Assembly: GCF_042678945.1 (NCBI RefSeq)
Contig: NZ_JBHTLM010000003.1
Coordinates: 62,001 to 126,000, forward strand
DNA from: Fontibacillus puldeungensis
GTDB taxonomy: Bacteria; Bacillota; Bacilli; Paenibacillales; Paenibacillaceae
Length of the DNA stretch: 64,000 bases
Direction: 5' to 3'
The notes beneath the pieces were generated by a model that saw only the letters and a list, made by a program, of their open reading frames with translations, was not told where the DNA came from and did no database searches. Every line of letters begins with the position of its first letter. Positions within the stretch are counted from its first letter, which is position 1. A program made the position numbers and the translations under genes. This document shows positions 9,235-18,073 of this stretch, in pieces.

Positions 9235-11193
9235 ATGTCCGAACCATCGTGGTTTAGCAAGGTGTCAGAAACCGATATTTATTTGTTCCATGAAGGAACA
9301 CTGTATCAAAGCTACCGCACTTTTGGCGCTCATCTGACGGAGGAAGACGGACAAAAAGGCGTTCGTTTTACAGTCTGGGCTCCGCATGCACGTCAAGTTT
9401 CCATCGCCGCCGATTGGAACGGATGGAAAGGAGACAACGATATACTATTTAACATTCCCGATTCGGGAATTTGGACTCGTTTTTTCCCAGACGTACGAGA
9501 TGGAACATTTTACAAATATGTCATTACGGGTCCAGACGGCAGCGTTAGATTAAAAGCTGATCCCTATGCGTTCCATGCCGAGATGAGACCTAAAACAGCC
9601 TCCGTCGTTACTTCGCTTTTGAAATATAAATGGGGAGACAGCGAATGGATTCATAGAAGAAAGGCCCATTACAGCGACCCAATTAGCATTTATGAGCTTC
9701 ATTTTGGTACTTGGCGACAGCCGGGTAATGGACTTTTTTATACATACCGAGAAATGGCGGACCTCGTCATTCCCTATATCCTTGAAATGGGCTACACCCA
9801 TATAGAGATTATGCCGCTTGCGGAGCATCCATACGATTTATCGTGGGGATATCAAGCTACAGGATATTTTGCACCGTCCAGCCGGTATGGGACACCACAG
9901 GATTTGATGTATTTCGTTGATCGCTGCCACCAGGCAGGAATCGGGGTGCTGCTTGACTGGGTACCGGGTCATTTTACGAAAGATGATCATGGACTACGGC
10001 AATTCGATGGCCTCCCGCTCTATGAATACGCTGATCCGGCAAAGGCGGAGAAACCGGGGTGGGGAACACTTAGCTTCGATTTCGGTAGGCCTGAGGTCAG
10101 GGCATTTCTCATCTCAAATGCGTTATATTGGCTTGAAATATTTCATTTTGACGGGCTTCGCATTGATGCGGTAACGAGCATGATACGTCTTGATTTTGAA
10201 AAGCCGGAGGGGGAGTATGCACGAAATGAACACGGTGGTATTGAAAATCTGGAGGCTATTTCCTTTTTACGGCAGTTAAATACGGCGGTATTTCATCATT
10301 TTCCTCACGCCTTAATGATGGCGGAGGAATCAAGCGCATGGCCACTTGTGAGTGCACCGGTCGATCAGGGTGGGCTCGGCTTCAACTACAAATGGAATAT
10401 GGGCTGGATGAACGATACTCTGGATTACATGGAGACCTTCTTCGAAGGGCGTCCGGAGCATCACCATCTGCTGACTTTTCCGATCTGGTATGCCTATTCC
10501 GAAAATTTCGTATTGCCCTTATCGCATGATGAGGTGGTTCACGGGAAAAAATCGCTGCTGGATAAAATGCCGGGCACCTATGAACAGAAGTTTGCTGGAC
10601 TTAGGCTGCTGCTCGGGTATCAGTTCACTTTTCCAGGGAAAAAACTGATATTTATGGGCGGTGAATTTGGCCAATTTATTGAATGGCGCGACCAGCATGA
10701 ACTGGATTGGTGCTTGCTCGATTACGACCTTCATCGCAAAATGCAAGGGTATAGCGCGGCACTGAACCGTTTTTATTTACGGGAGCCGGCACTTTGGGAA
10801 CTCGATCATGATCCGAAGGGGTATGAATGGATTAACCCGCATGATGGGGCTCAGAGTGTTATTTGCTATTTGCGAAAAGGCAAGCTAAAGCGGGATACAC
10901 TGCTGATCGTAATCAATTTTCAACCCGTGGAAAGAAGATCCTATCGCGTAGGAGCACCTCTGCCAGGATGGTATGAAAAAGTATTCGACAGTGACGACCC
11001 GGCATATGGTGGATCAGGACATTCTTCACAAACCGAAGCATTCAGCGTAAGGAAGCCCTGGCATGATCGGCCATGGAGTGTTGAACTGACGCTTTCGCCG
11101 CTTAGCATAACGATTTGGAAACGCAAATATTCAAGAAGGAGGGGAAACGATGAAAATATGGTTTGTCGCTGCGGAAGTAGCTCCCTTTATTAA
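9235..11193 (+). CDS. glgB: 1,4-alpha-glucan branching enzyme
   Basis: A 652-residue GH13 branching enzyme that introduces alpha-1,6 branches into glycogen. An N-terminal CBM48 domain (VRFTVWAPHARQVSIAADWNGW) precedes the catalytic barrel; the nucleophile is Asp311 in GLRIDAV, the acid/base Glu364 in MAEES, and LSHDEVVHGK holds the third acidic residue. The spacing between nucleophile and acid/base equals that of the E. coli enzyme (53 residues). ATG at 9235 follows AAGGTGGTG. The last 44 nt overlap the start of glgA, giving the C-terminus a Cys- and Arg-rich tail encoded through the glgA ribosome-binding site, which is unusual. Confidence 0.95.
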   Translation: MSEPSWFSKVSETDIYLFHEGTLYQSYRTFGAHLTEEDGQKGVRFTVWAPHARQVSIAADWNGWKGDNDILFNIPDSGIWTRFFPDVRDGTFYKYVITGPDGSVRLKADPYAFHAEMRPKTASVVTSLLKYKWGDSEWIHRRKAHYSDPISIYELHFGTWRQPGNGLFYTYREMADLVIPYILEMGYTHIEIMPLAEHPYDLSWGYQATGYFAPSSRYGTPQDLMYFVDRCHQAGIGVLLDWVPGHFTKDDHGLRQFDGLPLYEYADPAKAEKPGWGTLSFDFGRPEVRAFLISNALYWLEIFHFDGLRIDAVTSMIRLDFEKPEGEYARNEHGGIENLEAISFLRQLNTAVFHHFPHALMMAEESSAWPLVSAPVDQGGLGFNYKWNMGWMNDTLDYMETFFEGRPEHHHLLTFPIWYAYSENFVLPLSHDEVVHGKKSLLDKMPGTYEQKFAGLRLLLGYQFTFPGKKLIFMGGEFGQFIEWRDQHELDWCLLDYDLHRKMQGYSAALNRFYLREPALWELDHDPKGYEWINPHDGAQSVICYLRKGKLKRDTLLIVINFQPVERRSYRVGAPLPGWYEKVFDSDDPAYGGSGHSSQTEAFSVRKPWHDRPWSVELTLSPLSITIWKRKYSRRRGNDENMVCRCGSSSLY

Positions 11194-12580
11194 GACAGGC
11201 GGTTTGGCCGATGTGATCGGAGCGTTGCCGAAGGCGCTTCTTCATAACGGTCATGACGTTCGGGTATTACTGCCGAAGTACCGAGACATTCCAGCTACAT
11301 ACAAGGATCAGATGGAGTATTTAGGCTCTGTTGAGGTTCCGGTAGGATGGAGGAAACAGTATTGCGGCGTGGAGTTTCTCAAATGGGATGGGGTTCCGGT
11401 TTATTTTATCGATAACGAGTACTATTTCGGCCGGGAAGGGGTATACGGTCACTGGGATGACGGCGAGCGATTTGCATTTCTGAATCGGGCAGCACTGGAG
11501 GTGCTACCGCTAATCGATTTCTCACCGGATATTATCCATTGTCATGACTGGCATACGGCGATGATTCCGCTGCTGCTGCGGGAACACTACCGCCATGAAG
11601 CTTTCTATAACAGAACGCGCACTGTTTTCACGATTCACAATCTCCTGTATCAAGGGATATTCCCCGCTGAGGTGTTAGGCGATTTGCTCGGGTTGCCGTA
11701 TTCTTATTTCACGCCTGAAGGCGTTGAATACCACGGAAATGTTAGTTTTATGAAGGCGGGGCTGGTGTTTGCGGATCATGTTACTACCGTCAGTCCCACC
11801 TATGCGGAGGAAATCAAGACAGAGTATTATGGCTATGGGCTGGATCCCTTGCTTCGTTCCTTGGGCCAACGGTTAACCGGTATAGTGAATGGTGTTGATA
11901 CACAGTTATATGATCCCGAAACCGACCAGGAAATCGCAAGCCGTTACCGAGCCGATTTGCAGGCCAAGCGAGCGAACAAACCACTTCTGCAAAAAGAGCT
12001 CGGCCTTCCCGAGGCACCGGATGTACCGCTCATCTCTATGGTAACTCGTCTTGTTGAGCCAAAGGGTCTTGACCTCGTAACGCGAGTTTTGGACGAATGG
12101 CTGCATTTTGATGAGGTTCAGTTTGTCCTATTAGGCACTGGGGATTATGCCTATGAGGATTGGTTCCGGCAAGCCGCGGAACGTCATCCTGATAAGCTGG
12201 CGGTGGAGATTAGATTCAGCGATGCTTTGTCCCGCCGCATCTATGCGGGAAGCGATATCTTTCTTATGCCGTCGCATTTCGAGCCCTGCGGAATTAGCCA
12301 GCTGCTCGCTTTGCGATACGGAACGATCCCCGTCGTCAGAGAGACCGGCGGATTAAATGACACCGTGCGGGCCTATAACGAATTCATCGGGGAGGGGAAC
12401 GGATTTACGTTCCACAATTTTAATGCGCACGACATGCTATTTACCCTGCGAAGAGCGTTAGATTTCTACAAAAAACCGGAGCACTGGGAGAAGATTGTGA
12501 ACAATGCTTGGAACGGGGATTATAGCTGGAATACTTCAGCCAGGCAATACGCCGATATTTACCGGCAGCTAAGCACTTAA
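11150..12580 (+). CDS. glgA: Glycogen synthase (ADP-glucose)
   Basis: GT5 glycogen synthase, 476 residues, extending alpha-1,4-glucan chains with ADP-glucose. The N-terminal KTGGLADVIGALPKAL is the ADP-glucose-binding signature; HDWHTAMIPLLL, TIHNLLYQG, and the C-terminal GT-B motif PSHFEPCGISQLLALRYGTIPVVRETGGL with the catalytic Glu are intact. The ATG at 11150 is preceded by AAGGAGGGG, which sits inside glgB, so the two are tightly coupled. No glgP phosphorylase follows; degradation may depend on the alpha-glycosidase on the opposite strand or genes elsewhere. Confidence 0.95.
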   Translation: MKIWFVAAEVAPFIKTGGLADVIGALPKALLHNGHDVRVLLPKYRDIPATYKDQMEYLGSVEVPVGWRKQYCGVEFLKWDGVPVYFIDNEYYFGREGVYGHWDDGERFAFLNRAALEVLPLIDFSPDIIHCHDWHTAMIPLLLREHYRHEAFYNRTRTVFTIHNLLYQGIFPAEVLGDLLGLPYSYFTPEGVEYHGNVSFMKAGLVFADHVTTVSPTYAEEIKTEYYGYGLDPLLRSLGQRLTGIVNGVDTQLYDPETDQEIASRYRADLQAKRANKPLLQKELGLPEAPDVPLISMVTRLVEPKGLDLVTRVLDEWLHFDEVQFVLLGTGDYAYEDWFRQAAERHPDKLAVEIRFSDALSRRIYAGSDIFLMPSHFEPCGISQLLALRYGTIPVVRETGGLNDTVRAYNEFIGEGNGFTFHNFNAHDMLFTLRRALDFYKKPEHWEKIVNNAWNGDYSWNTSARQYADIYRQLST

Positions 12581-12602
12581 CTCGTTGACGAAGTTCTTGG
12601 TT

Positions 12603-12636
12603 AAGTAACGACCGGCATCAGGGTCGGCCGTTACTT
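12603..12636. terminator. Hairpin between the convergent glgA and alpha-glycosidase genes
   Basis: AAGTAACG at 12603-12610 is inverted as CGTTACTT at 12629-12636, with a further three-base-pair CCG/CGG stem inside. It covers the stop codon of the minus-strand gene. There is no clear T tract on either side, so termination strength is uncertain. Confidence 0.45.
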
Positions 12637-14382
12637 GACCTCCATGAGACGGTACAAAATGCGAAAACCGTATGCGTCTAACGATATATTCATCACCCCG
12701 TTCGAGGGCATTACCCTTTCATCAGTCAAGGCGTCCCGCCAATCGTTCGTTTGCATCGGGTGGGATAGCGTTTGCGGCTTAAGTGTATTGTTCATCCATA
12801 CCGTAAAATGCATCCGGCCATCCATGCGCTCATAAATGATACAGGGGTCCCCAGGCTCTGCATGCAGAAACCGGAAATGGCCCTGCTTGAGTGCGTCATG
12901 TTTTTTTCGCAGACCGATCATTAGCTTGTAAAAGTCGTATAGTTCATGGTCCTGCTTCTGTTTATCCCACTCCATACATTTTCGGCAATCCGGATCGCCA
13001 TCACCGACTAGACCTATTTCGTCGCCGTAAAATACGCAGGGCGTACCTATGTACGTGAATAAAAACACAACACATAACTTGAGCTTCCGTTTATCGTTGC
13101 CAACACGTGTTAACAGACGAGGCGTATCGTGGCTGCACAGCATATTGAATATCACTTCATTGATCTGCTGCGGGTAGCGCATAATCAGAGCGCCCATCTC
13201 ATCCGCAAAAATGCTTCCCTCATAGCCCTCATTAAAAAACTTCAATACCTTATCCGCAAATGGGTAATTCATGACCGAATCGAACTGATCCCCGAGCAGC
13301 CAGCTCAGAGAATCGCTCCATACCTCTCCAATGATGTAAGCCTCCGGATTTGCGCTTTTTACAATCTGCCGGAACTCCCGCCAAAAATGGTGATCAATTT
13401 CATTTGCAACATCAAGCCGCCAGCCATCGAGCTTAATTTCCTTAATCCAATATTCCGCAACGCCAAGCAAATATTTCTTTAGCTCAGGGTTGGCCGTATT
13501 GAATTTAGGCATATTGGAAAAGAAACCGAACGTATCATAAGTCGGAATGCCATTTTTTACACTGACCGGATATTCGTTGATATGGAACCAGTCTGCATAA
13601 GGGGACGCTGCCCCATTTTTGACCACATCCTGAAAAGGGGGGAACGCTTCGCCGCAATGATTAAATACAGCGTCTAAAATTACACGAATACCGCGCTCAT
13701 GGCACTTCTCAACGACCTGTTTCAGCAGCTCGTTATCTCCAAAATGAGGATCGACGTTTTTATAATCCAAGGTGTCATATTTGTGATTGGATGGGGCCGT
13801 AAAAATCGGCGTAAAATAGATCGCCGTAATACCCAAATCGGAAAGATCATCCAAGTGATCCAAAACTCCTTTTAGATCGCCACCAAAGAAATTTTGGCGT
13901 GTCGGTTTGCCGCCCCAGTTCTCCGTAGGTTTTGGATCGTTCGAGGGATCGCCGTTTGCAAACCGTTCGGGCATGATTTGATAAAATACGGCCTGTTTGG
14001 CCCATTCCGGAACTTTGATTACATCGATCTCATGAATATAAGAAAATTCAAACAATTCACCGGGAGGAGATGGCTCCTCGGATTGGATACCCGTATCGAG
14101 GAGGTATATCGTTTCTGTACCCGAGGTCAGCTTGAATGCATACGATAACCGCTTGAACTTCGGCCTAACTGAAACCTCCCAGTAGTCAAACATTCGGTCA
14201 CGCGCCGCTTTTTCCATCGGTAATTCCAGATAGGTTCCTTTCCAATCGTATTTGTCTCCGGTCATCGCGAAGACATGCTCAACATCATCTCGTTTGGTAC
14301 GGACACGGAGATGGATGGTAGACGAATCATAAGCGTAGGCCCATTTATCTCTTGGCACATGATACACCGCTTCCAGCAGCAC
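12631..14382 (-). CDS. Neopullulanase/cyclomaltodextrinase-type alpha-glycosidase (GH13)
   Basis: A 583-residue GH13 enzyme with an N-terminal CBM34-like domain (residues 1-120), typical of neopullulanase, maltogenic amylase and cyclomaltodextrinase. The barrel starts at QAVFYQIMPERFANGD; region II GWRLDVANE carries nucleophile Asp324, region III IIGEVW acid/base Glu353, and region IV CSHDTPR the third carboxylate. Length matches the family (580-590). Translation starts at a GTG preceded by GAGGAGTG. No signal peptide is visible, so it is probably intracellular and degrades glycogen-derived or imported maltodextrins. It converges with glgA. Confidence 0.9.
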   Translation of the reverse strand: MLLEAVYHVPRDKWAYAYDSSTIHLRVRTKRDDVEHVFAMTGDKYDWKGTYLELPMEKAARDRMFDYWEVSVRPKFKRLSYAFKLTSGTETIYLLDTGIQSEEPSPPGELFEFSYIHEIDVIKVPEWAKQAVFYQIMPERFANGDPSNDPKPTENWGGKPTRQNFFGGDLKGVLDHLDDLSDLGITAIYFTPIFTAPSNHKYDTLDYKNVDPHFGDNELLKQVVEKCHERGIRVILDAVFNHCGEAFPPFQDVVKNGAASPYADWFHINEYPVSVKNGIPTYDTFGFFSNMPKFNTANPELKKYLLGVAEYWIKEIKLDGWRLDVANEIDHHFWREFRQIVKSANPEAYIIGEVWSDSLSWLLGDQFDSVMNYPFADKVLKFFNEGYEGSIFADEMGALIMRYPQQINEVIFNMLCSHDTPRLLTRVGNDKRKLKLCVVFLFTYIGTPCVFYGDEIGLVGDGDPDCRKCMEWDKQKQDHELYDFYKLMIGLRKKHDALKQGHFRFLHAEPGDPCIIYERMDGRMHFTVWMNNTLKPQTLSHPMQTNDWRDALTDERVMPSNGVMNISLDAYGFRILYRLMEVK

Positions 14383-14577
14383 GGATGTTCACTCCTCTTC
14401 GCAGGAAATAGCTGAAAACCAAATCATGCTACTGTTATTCCCACTTAACGCACGTGCCATCAAAAAAATAATACACATAATTATGCATATTATTGACCAC
14501 AGTAATATAAAAGATGGCAAACCCTCCAATAACTTTGATAGAAAGTATGAAAATATAATGAATGCTATGAAAAACCT

Positions 14578-14606
14578 TTGCATATATATGCAATCTGATT
14601 TATAAT
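14578..14606 (+). promoter_or_regulatory. Promoter of the amino acid ABC operon with a palindrome over the -35
   Basis: TTGCAT at 14578-14583 and TATAAT at 14601-14606 are spaced by 17 nt. The -35 box is the left end of a perfect 16-bp palindrome, TTGCATATATATGCAA (14578-14593), a likely repressor site. A second dyad (CATAATTATG core, 14475-14484 region) lies about 100 nt upstream. The gap 14383-14662 holds no other supported gene. Confidence 0.65.
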
Positions 14607-14662
14607 TAGCCCAGTAATGATGATACCAATGCATAATTGAAACAAGAACAGGAGAGAGAATA

Positions 14663-15520
14663 ATGAAAAAATGGGGCATATTACTAGTAGCAATGATGAT
14701 GGTAACGATGGTGCTTGCCGCATGCGGACAAGAAAAAAATGGCAGCGGTAACCAGGCTAACGATAAAACGACCAGTCAAGCGGGAAGTCAAAATAAGGCT
14801 GACGAGTCTGGAAATAAAACGGAAGGCGGCAAAAAGCTGATTGTTGGGATGAGCGCTGACTTCCCTCCTTATGAGTTCCACATCAAGGACGCAAACGGAG
14901 AAGATCAAATTGTCGGTTTTGACGTAGAGATCGCCAAAGAAATTGCCAAGGATTTAGGTGCTGAGCTCGAAGTCAAAGATATGCAGTTCGATTCCTTGTT
15001 AAACGAGCTGGCGAGCAGCCGTGTAGATCTGGTTATCTCTGGACTCAGCCCGAAGCCGGAGCGTAAAAAACAAATCGACATGTCGAAAATTTATTACAAA
15101 GCAGAGCAGGCGATCGTAACCCGCTCTGAGGATAAAGCAAAGTATGCAACGATGGACTCGTTGAAAGGTGCTAAGATCGGCGTACAAAAAAGCTCCATCC
15201 AAGAGGATATGGCCAAACAAGTTCCGGAAGCTAAGCTGACTTCGCTCGCAAAAATTAACGACATTATTATGCAACTGAAATCAGGTCGTGTAGATGTAGC
15301 CATTATTGAAGGACCAGTTGCTAAGTCTTTTGTTAAAAACGTAGAGGGCATCGACATTACCGACGCAAAACCGGTAACGGAAGATGAAGGTTATGTGATC
15401 GGCGTTAAGAAAGGCAATCAAGAAATGCTGGATCAAGTCAACAAGACGCTGGATCGCCTGATTTCAAGCGGAAGCATCGATAAATTTGTGGCCGATGCGA
15501 GCGCACTTGCCGAAAAATAA
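14663..15520 (+). CDS. Polar amino acid ABC transporter substrate-binding lipoprotein
   Basis: A 285-residue family 3 solute-binding protein. The signal peptide ends in the lipobox VLAAC (Cys at about 22), followed by a Gly/Ser/Asn/Lys linker. The mature part shows LIVGMSADFPPYEF, VGFDVEIAKEIAKDLG and DLVISGLSPKPERKKQIDMS, typical of binding proteins for basic amino acids, glutamine or cystine. Start ATG follows AGGAGAG. It is first in a three-gene operon; a hairpin with a T tract separates it from the permease gene, which should give excess binding protein. Confidence 0.92.
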   Translation: MKKWGILLVAMMMVTMVLAACGQEKNGSGNQANDKTTSQAGSQNKADESGNKTEGGKKLIVGMSADFPPYEFHIKDANGEDQIVGFDVEIAKEIAKDLGAELEVKDMQFDSLLNELASSRVDLVISGLSPKPERKKQIDMSKIYYKAEQAIVTRSEDKAKYATMDSLKGAKIGVQKSSIQEDMAKQVPEAKLTSLAKINDIIMQLKSGRVDVAIIEGPVAKSFVKNVEGIDITDAKPVTEDEGYVIGVKKGNQEMLDQVNKTLDRLISSGSIDKFVADASALAEK

Positions 15521-15537
15521 GTAACGGATCGATCTGC

Positions 15538-15576
15538 AGAAAATAGCGGAGCTCATTCGCTATTTTCTATTTTTTT
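15538..15576 (+). terminator. Intra-operon terminator between binding protein and permease genes
   Basis: AGAAAATAGCG (15538-15548) pairs perfectly with CGCTATTTTCT (15558-15568) around a 9-nt loop, followed by A and seven T residues. As permease and ATPase genes follow without an obvious new promoter, it is probably partial. Confidence 0.8.
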
Positions 15577-15616
15577 GTTTTAGGTTTTTAGGTAAAATAG
15601 GAGGAATGATCGCTTT

Positions 15617-16276
15617 ATGAATCTCATTGATATGTTTATCGAATATCGGAGCTATTTTCTAACCGGTTTGCAATATACCCTTTTGCTCGCAGCCATCGGG
15701 GTATTTTGTGGCTTTATTCTAGGGATGATTGTTGCGTTGATCCGTATGTCTTCCTGGGGGATTGTCCGTTTTATAGGTCACGCGTGGGTAGAATTTCTGC
15801 GTGGTACTCCAATGCTTGTGCAGTTATTTATTATTCACTACGGTTTTCCTACAATCGGAATTAGTTTTTCCCCGATTGAATCCGGTGCGATTACGTTATC
15901 GATTAACAGTTCCGCTTATTTGGCAGAAATTTTCAGGGCAGGAATTCAAGGCGTTGACCGCGGACAAGGAGAGGCGGCGCGTTCTTTGGGGATGACGCGT
16001 GGAATGGCTTTACGGTTTATAATTATTCCACAAGCGGTTAAGACAGTGCTTCCAGCGATCGGCAATGAGTTCGTAACGATTATCAAGGAATCGTCTATCG
16101 TTTCGATCATCGGGATCACCGAGCTCATTTTCCAATCCGGTGCGATTGTCGGTATTACGTATAACGGGATGACACCATACTTAATCGTAGCGGTTATGTA
16201 CTTTATCCTGACATTTACCTTATCCCGTATATTAGGTATATTCGAAAGGAAGTTGAAGACCAGTGATCATCGTTAA
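15617..16276 (+). CDS. Amino acid ABC transporter permease
   Basis: A 219-residue HisM/GlnP-type permease with about five membrane helices. The cytoplasmic EAA loop is seen as GQGEAARSLGMTRGMALRFIIIPQA (read in two parts: EAARSLGMTRG and the following helix), and the FLRGTPMLVQLF block is typical of polar amino acid permeases. Such permeases form homodimers when only one is encoded, as here. The ATG follows AGGAGG after the internal terminator, and the 3' end overlaps the ATPase gene by 14 nt. Confidence 0.92.
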   Translation: MNLIDMFIEYRSYFLTGLQYTLLLAAIGVFCGFILGMIVALIRMSSWGIVRFIGHAWVEFLRGTPMLVQLFIIHYGFPTIGISFSPIESGAITLSINSSAYLAEIFRAGIQGVDRGQGEAARSLGMTRGMALRFIIIPQAVKTVLPAIGNEFVTIIKESSIVSIIGITELIFQSGAIVGITYNGMTPYLIVAVMYFILTFTLSRILGIFERKLKTSDHR

Positions 16277-16985
16277 TGATTTGCATAAAAAATTCGGTTC
16301 GCTGCATATTTTGAAGGGCATTGACTTGGAAATCTCTAAAGGGGAAGTCGTCGTAGTCATTGGCCCTAGTGGTTCGGGGAAAAGTACTTTTCTGCGCTGC
16401 TTGAACCTGCTAGAAGAGCCGACCCAAGGTGAAATTAAGTTTGAGGGCGAGTCCATTACAGGAAAGGGGCACAACATTAATAAGACCCGTGAAAAGATGG
16501 GGATGGTGTTCCAGCAATTTAATTTGTTCCCGCACAAAACGGTAATCGATAACATCACCTTAGCGCCGATTCGCGTGAAGAAGATGGATAAGAGCAAAGC
16601 GGAAGCAATAGCTATGGATTTGCTGCGCACAGTCGGTCTTGAAGACAAGCGGGACGCATATCCATCCCAGCTGTCCGGCGGTCAGAAGCAGCGGATTGCC
16701 ATTGCCCGGGCGTTAGCCATGGAACCGCATGTGATGCTGTTTGATGAACCTACGTCTGCACTTGACCCCGAGATGGTCGGTGAGGTGCTTGACGTTATGA
16801 AAAAGCTGGCTGAGCGCGGTATGACGATGGTAATCGTAACCCATGAGATGGGCTTTGCCCGCGAGGTAGGAGATCGAATCTTGTTCATGGACCAAGGCGT
16901 TATCGTCGAGCAAGGAACACCACAGCAAGTATTTGGTTCGCCACAGCATCAGCGGACACAGGATTTTTTAGGAAAAGTGCTATAA
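16263..16985 (+). CDS. Amino acid ABC transporter ATP-binding protein
   Basis: A 240-residue ATPase of the GlnQ/HisP class: Walker A GPSGSGKST, Q-loop VFQQFNLFPH, signature LSGGQKQR, Walker B VMLFDEPTSALDPE and switch His in VTHEMGFA. It starts at GTG 16263 inside the permease gene, so expression is coupled. Together with the two upstream genes it forms a complete importer. Confidence 0.95.
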   Translation: MIIVNDLHKKFGSLHILKGIDLEISKGEVVVVIGPSGSGKSTFLRCLNLLEEPTQGEIKFEGESITGKGHNINKTREKMGMVFQQFNLFPHKTVIDNITLAPIRVKKMDKSKAEAIAMDLLRTVGLEDKRDAYPSQLSGGQKQRIAIARALAMEPHVMLFDEPTSALDPEMVGEVLDVMKKLAERGMTMVIVTHEMGFAREVGDRILFMDQGVIVEQGTPQQVFGSPQHQRTQDFLGKVL

Positions 16986-17002
16986 TATCTCGCTATTTAA
17001 GG

Positions 17003-17029
17003 ACCGTCCGGTTGATCTGGGCGGTTTTT
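17003..17029 (+). terminator. Terminator of the amino acid ABC operon
   Basis: ACCGTCC (17003-17009) pairs with GGGCGGT (17019-17025), one G-T pair, followed by a T run. Confidence 0.8.
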
Positions 17030-17164
17030 AATTTTGATGACAGGATCAACTAAATAGATAACAATATGTTTACTTCTAGGCTTGAGAAAGGCGCGTTGCG
17101 TCGGCCTTATTTTTAGTTGGGAATATTTTCACGTTCAATTGGTAACAAAATTGTGATATATTCA

Positions 17165-17320
17165 AAAGGCCGAAACCTGCTCCAAGCAGGTGCGGGGGAC
17201 GATTTATGAAGACAGATGGCTATTGATGGCTATCGATGTTTTCTTGGGGTGAAGCGCTTACTTAAGCGCCGGGGACAATCCTTTTTCCCGAATCCGACAA
17301 CTAACTCCGCAGGCGATCGC
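17165..17320 (+). ncRNA. c-di-AMP riboswitch (ydaO-yuaA class)
   Basis: The leader of the LysM-3D gene carries the conserved blocks of this class: an initial GGCCGAAACCTGC / GCAGGTGCGGGGGAC helix near 17167-17203, a central TTGGGGTGAAGCGC segment near 17245, and the terminal CCGAATCCGAC with AACTAACTCCGCAGGCG (17288-17315). In Bacillus this RNA represses wall hydrolase and potassium-uptake genes when c-di-AMP is bound. Here the RNA ends only a few bases before the AAAGGAGGG ribosome-binding site (17321-17329), and I see no T-tract terminator between, so control may involve access to the ribosome-binding site. Exact edges were not modelled. Confidence 0.85.
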
Positions 17321-17333
17321 AAAGGAGGGCATC

Positions 17334-18023
17334 ATGTTGAAACAACGTATTTGGTCTAAGGTTTTAAAATCAGCGGTCGCAGCCGCAAGTATTGCAATGG
17401 TTCTTCAGACGGCACCCGTATATGCGGACACAGTACATAAGGCTAAGGAGGGAGACACCTTCTACGAATTGGCCCAGAAGTACGGAGTGAATCTTGTGCA
17501 GTTGATGAATGCGAATAAGGATGTTAATCCAACGAATATTTACGAAGGGATGGACATCACTATCCCTGGGAAGGAACTTCGTGCCTTATCCACAGCCGGG
17601 CCTGCTAAGATTGAAACCATAGAGGCTGCAAAAGCAGCTGTATCGCCACTTAGCGTAATATCTGCCGAAAATATGGTTGAGGCGTGGGGCAAGACGTTTA
17701 ATTACAGTAGCACACTGCAGGTAAAAGCGAGCGCTTATTCCGCAGCCGAAAGTGAGAACGGAAAATGGGGAGCTGTCGACTATTTCGGTAAGCCTCTAAA
17801 GCTGGGTACGATCGCGGTCGATCCGAAAGTGATTCCTATGGGCACCAAGGTGCTCGTTACTGGTCACAGCCATTCAGGACTTCCGAAGCAGGCATTTGTG
17901 GCGACAGCTAGCGACCAGGGCGGAGCAATAAAAGGCCGGCGTATCGATATTTTTATCCCCGGTAGCCAAAAAGCGGTAGCTCATTTCGGCTATCAGGACG
18001 TAACACTTTATATTTTAAACTAG
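17334..18023 (+). CDS. Secreted LysM and 3D-domain cell wall protein
   Basis: A 229-residue exported protein. The signal peptide (to about residue 31, PVYADT) is followed by one LysM domain (KEGDTFYELAQKYGVNLVQL, residues 37-80) that binds peptidoglycan, a linker, and a C-terminal 3D domain (residues about 125-229) with the hallmark aspartates in IAVDPKVIP, ASDQGG and RRIDIF. Related proteins (YocH, Rpf/Sps-like) act as muralytic enzymes of the MltA-like double-psi barrel fold. The riboswitch upstream ties its expression to c-di-AMP, consistent with turgor and wall homeostasis. Confidence 0.9.
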   Translation: MLKQRIWSKVLKSAVAAASIAMVLQTAPVYADTVHKAKEGDTFYELAQKYGVNLVQLMNANKDVNPTNIYEGMDITIPGKELRALSTAGPAKIETIEAAKAAVSPLSVISAENMVEAWGKTFNYSSTLQVKASAYSAAESENGKWGAVDYFGKPLKLGTIAVDPKVIPMGTKVLVTGHSHSGLPKQAFVATASDQGGAIKGRRIDIFIPGSQKAVAHFGYQDVTLYILN

Positions 18024-18033
18024 TTTAAAAATA

Positions 18034-18068
18034 AAAGGGCTTTCCTTAAAGGGAGAGCCCTTTATTTT
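18034..18068. terminator. Bidirectional terminator between the 3D protein and deacetylase genes
   Basis: AAAGGGCT (18034-18041) is inverted as AGCCCTTT (18056-18063), with extra pairs inside and T/A-rich flanks on both sides, serving the convergent genes. Confidence 0.8.
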
Positions 18069-18073
18069 TATAG

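Noticed and set aside
14389..14679. 96-codon hydrophobic minus-strand frame upstream of the amino acid ABC operon
   Set aside because: It overlaps the promoter and start of the operon, is built from AT-rich codons and has no ribosome-binding site; chance frame.
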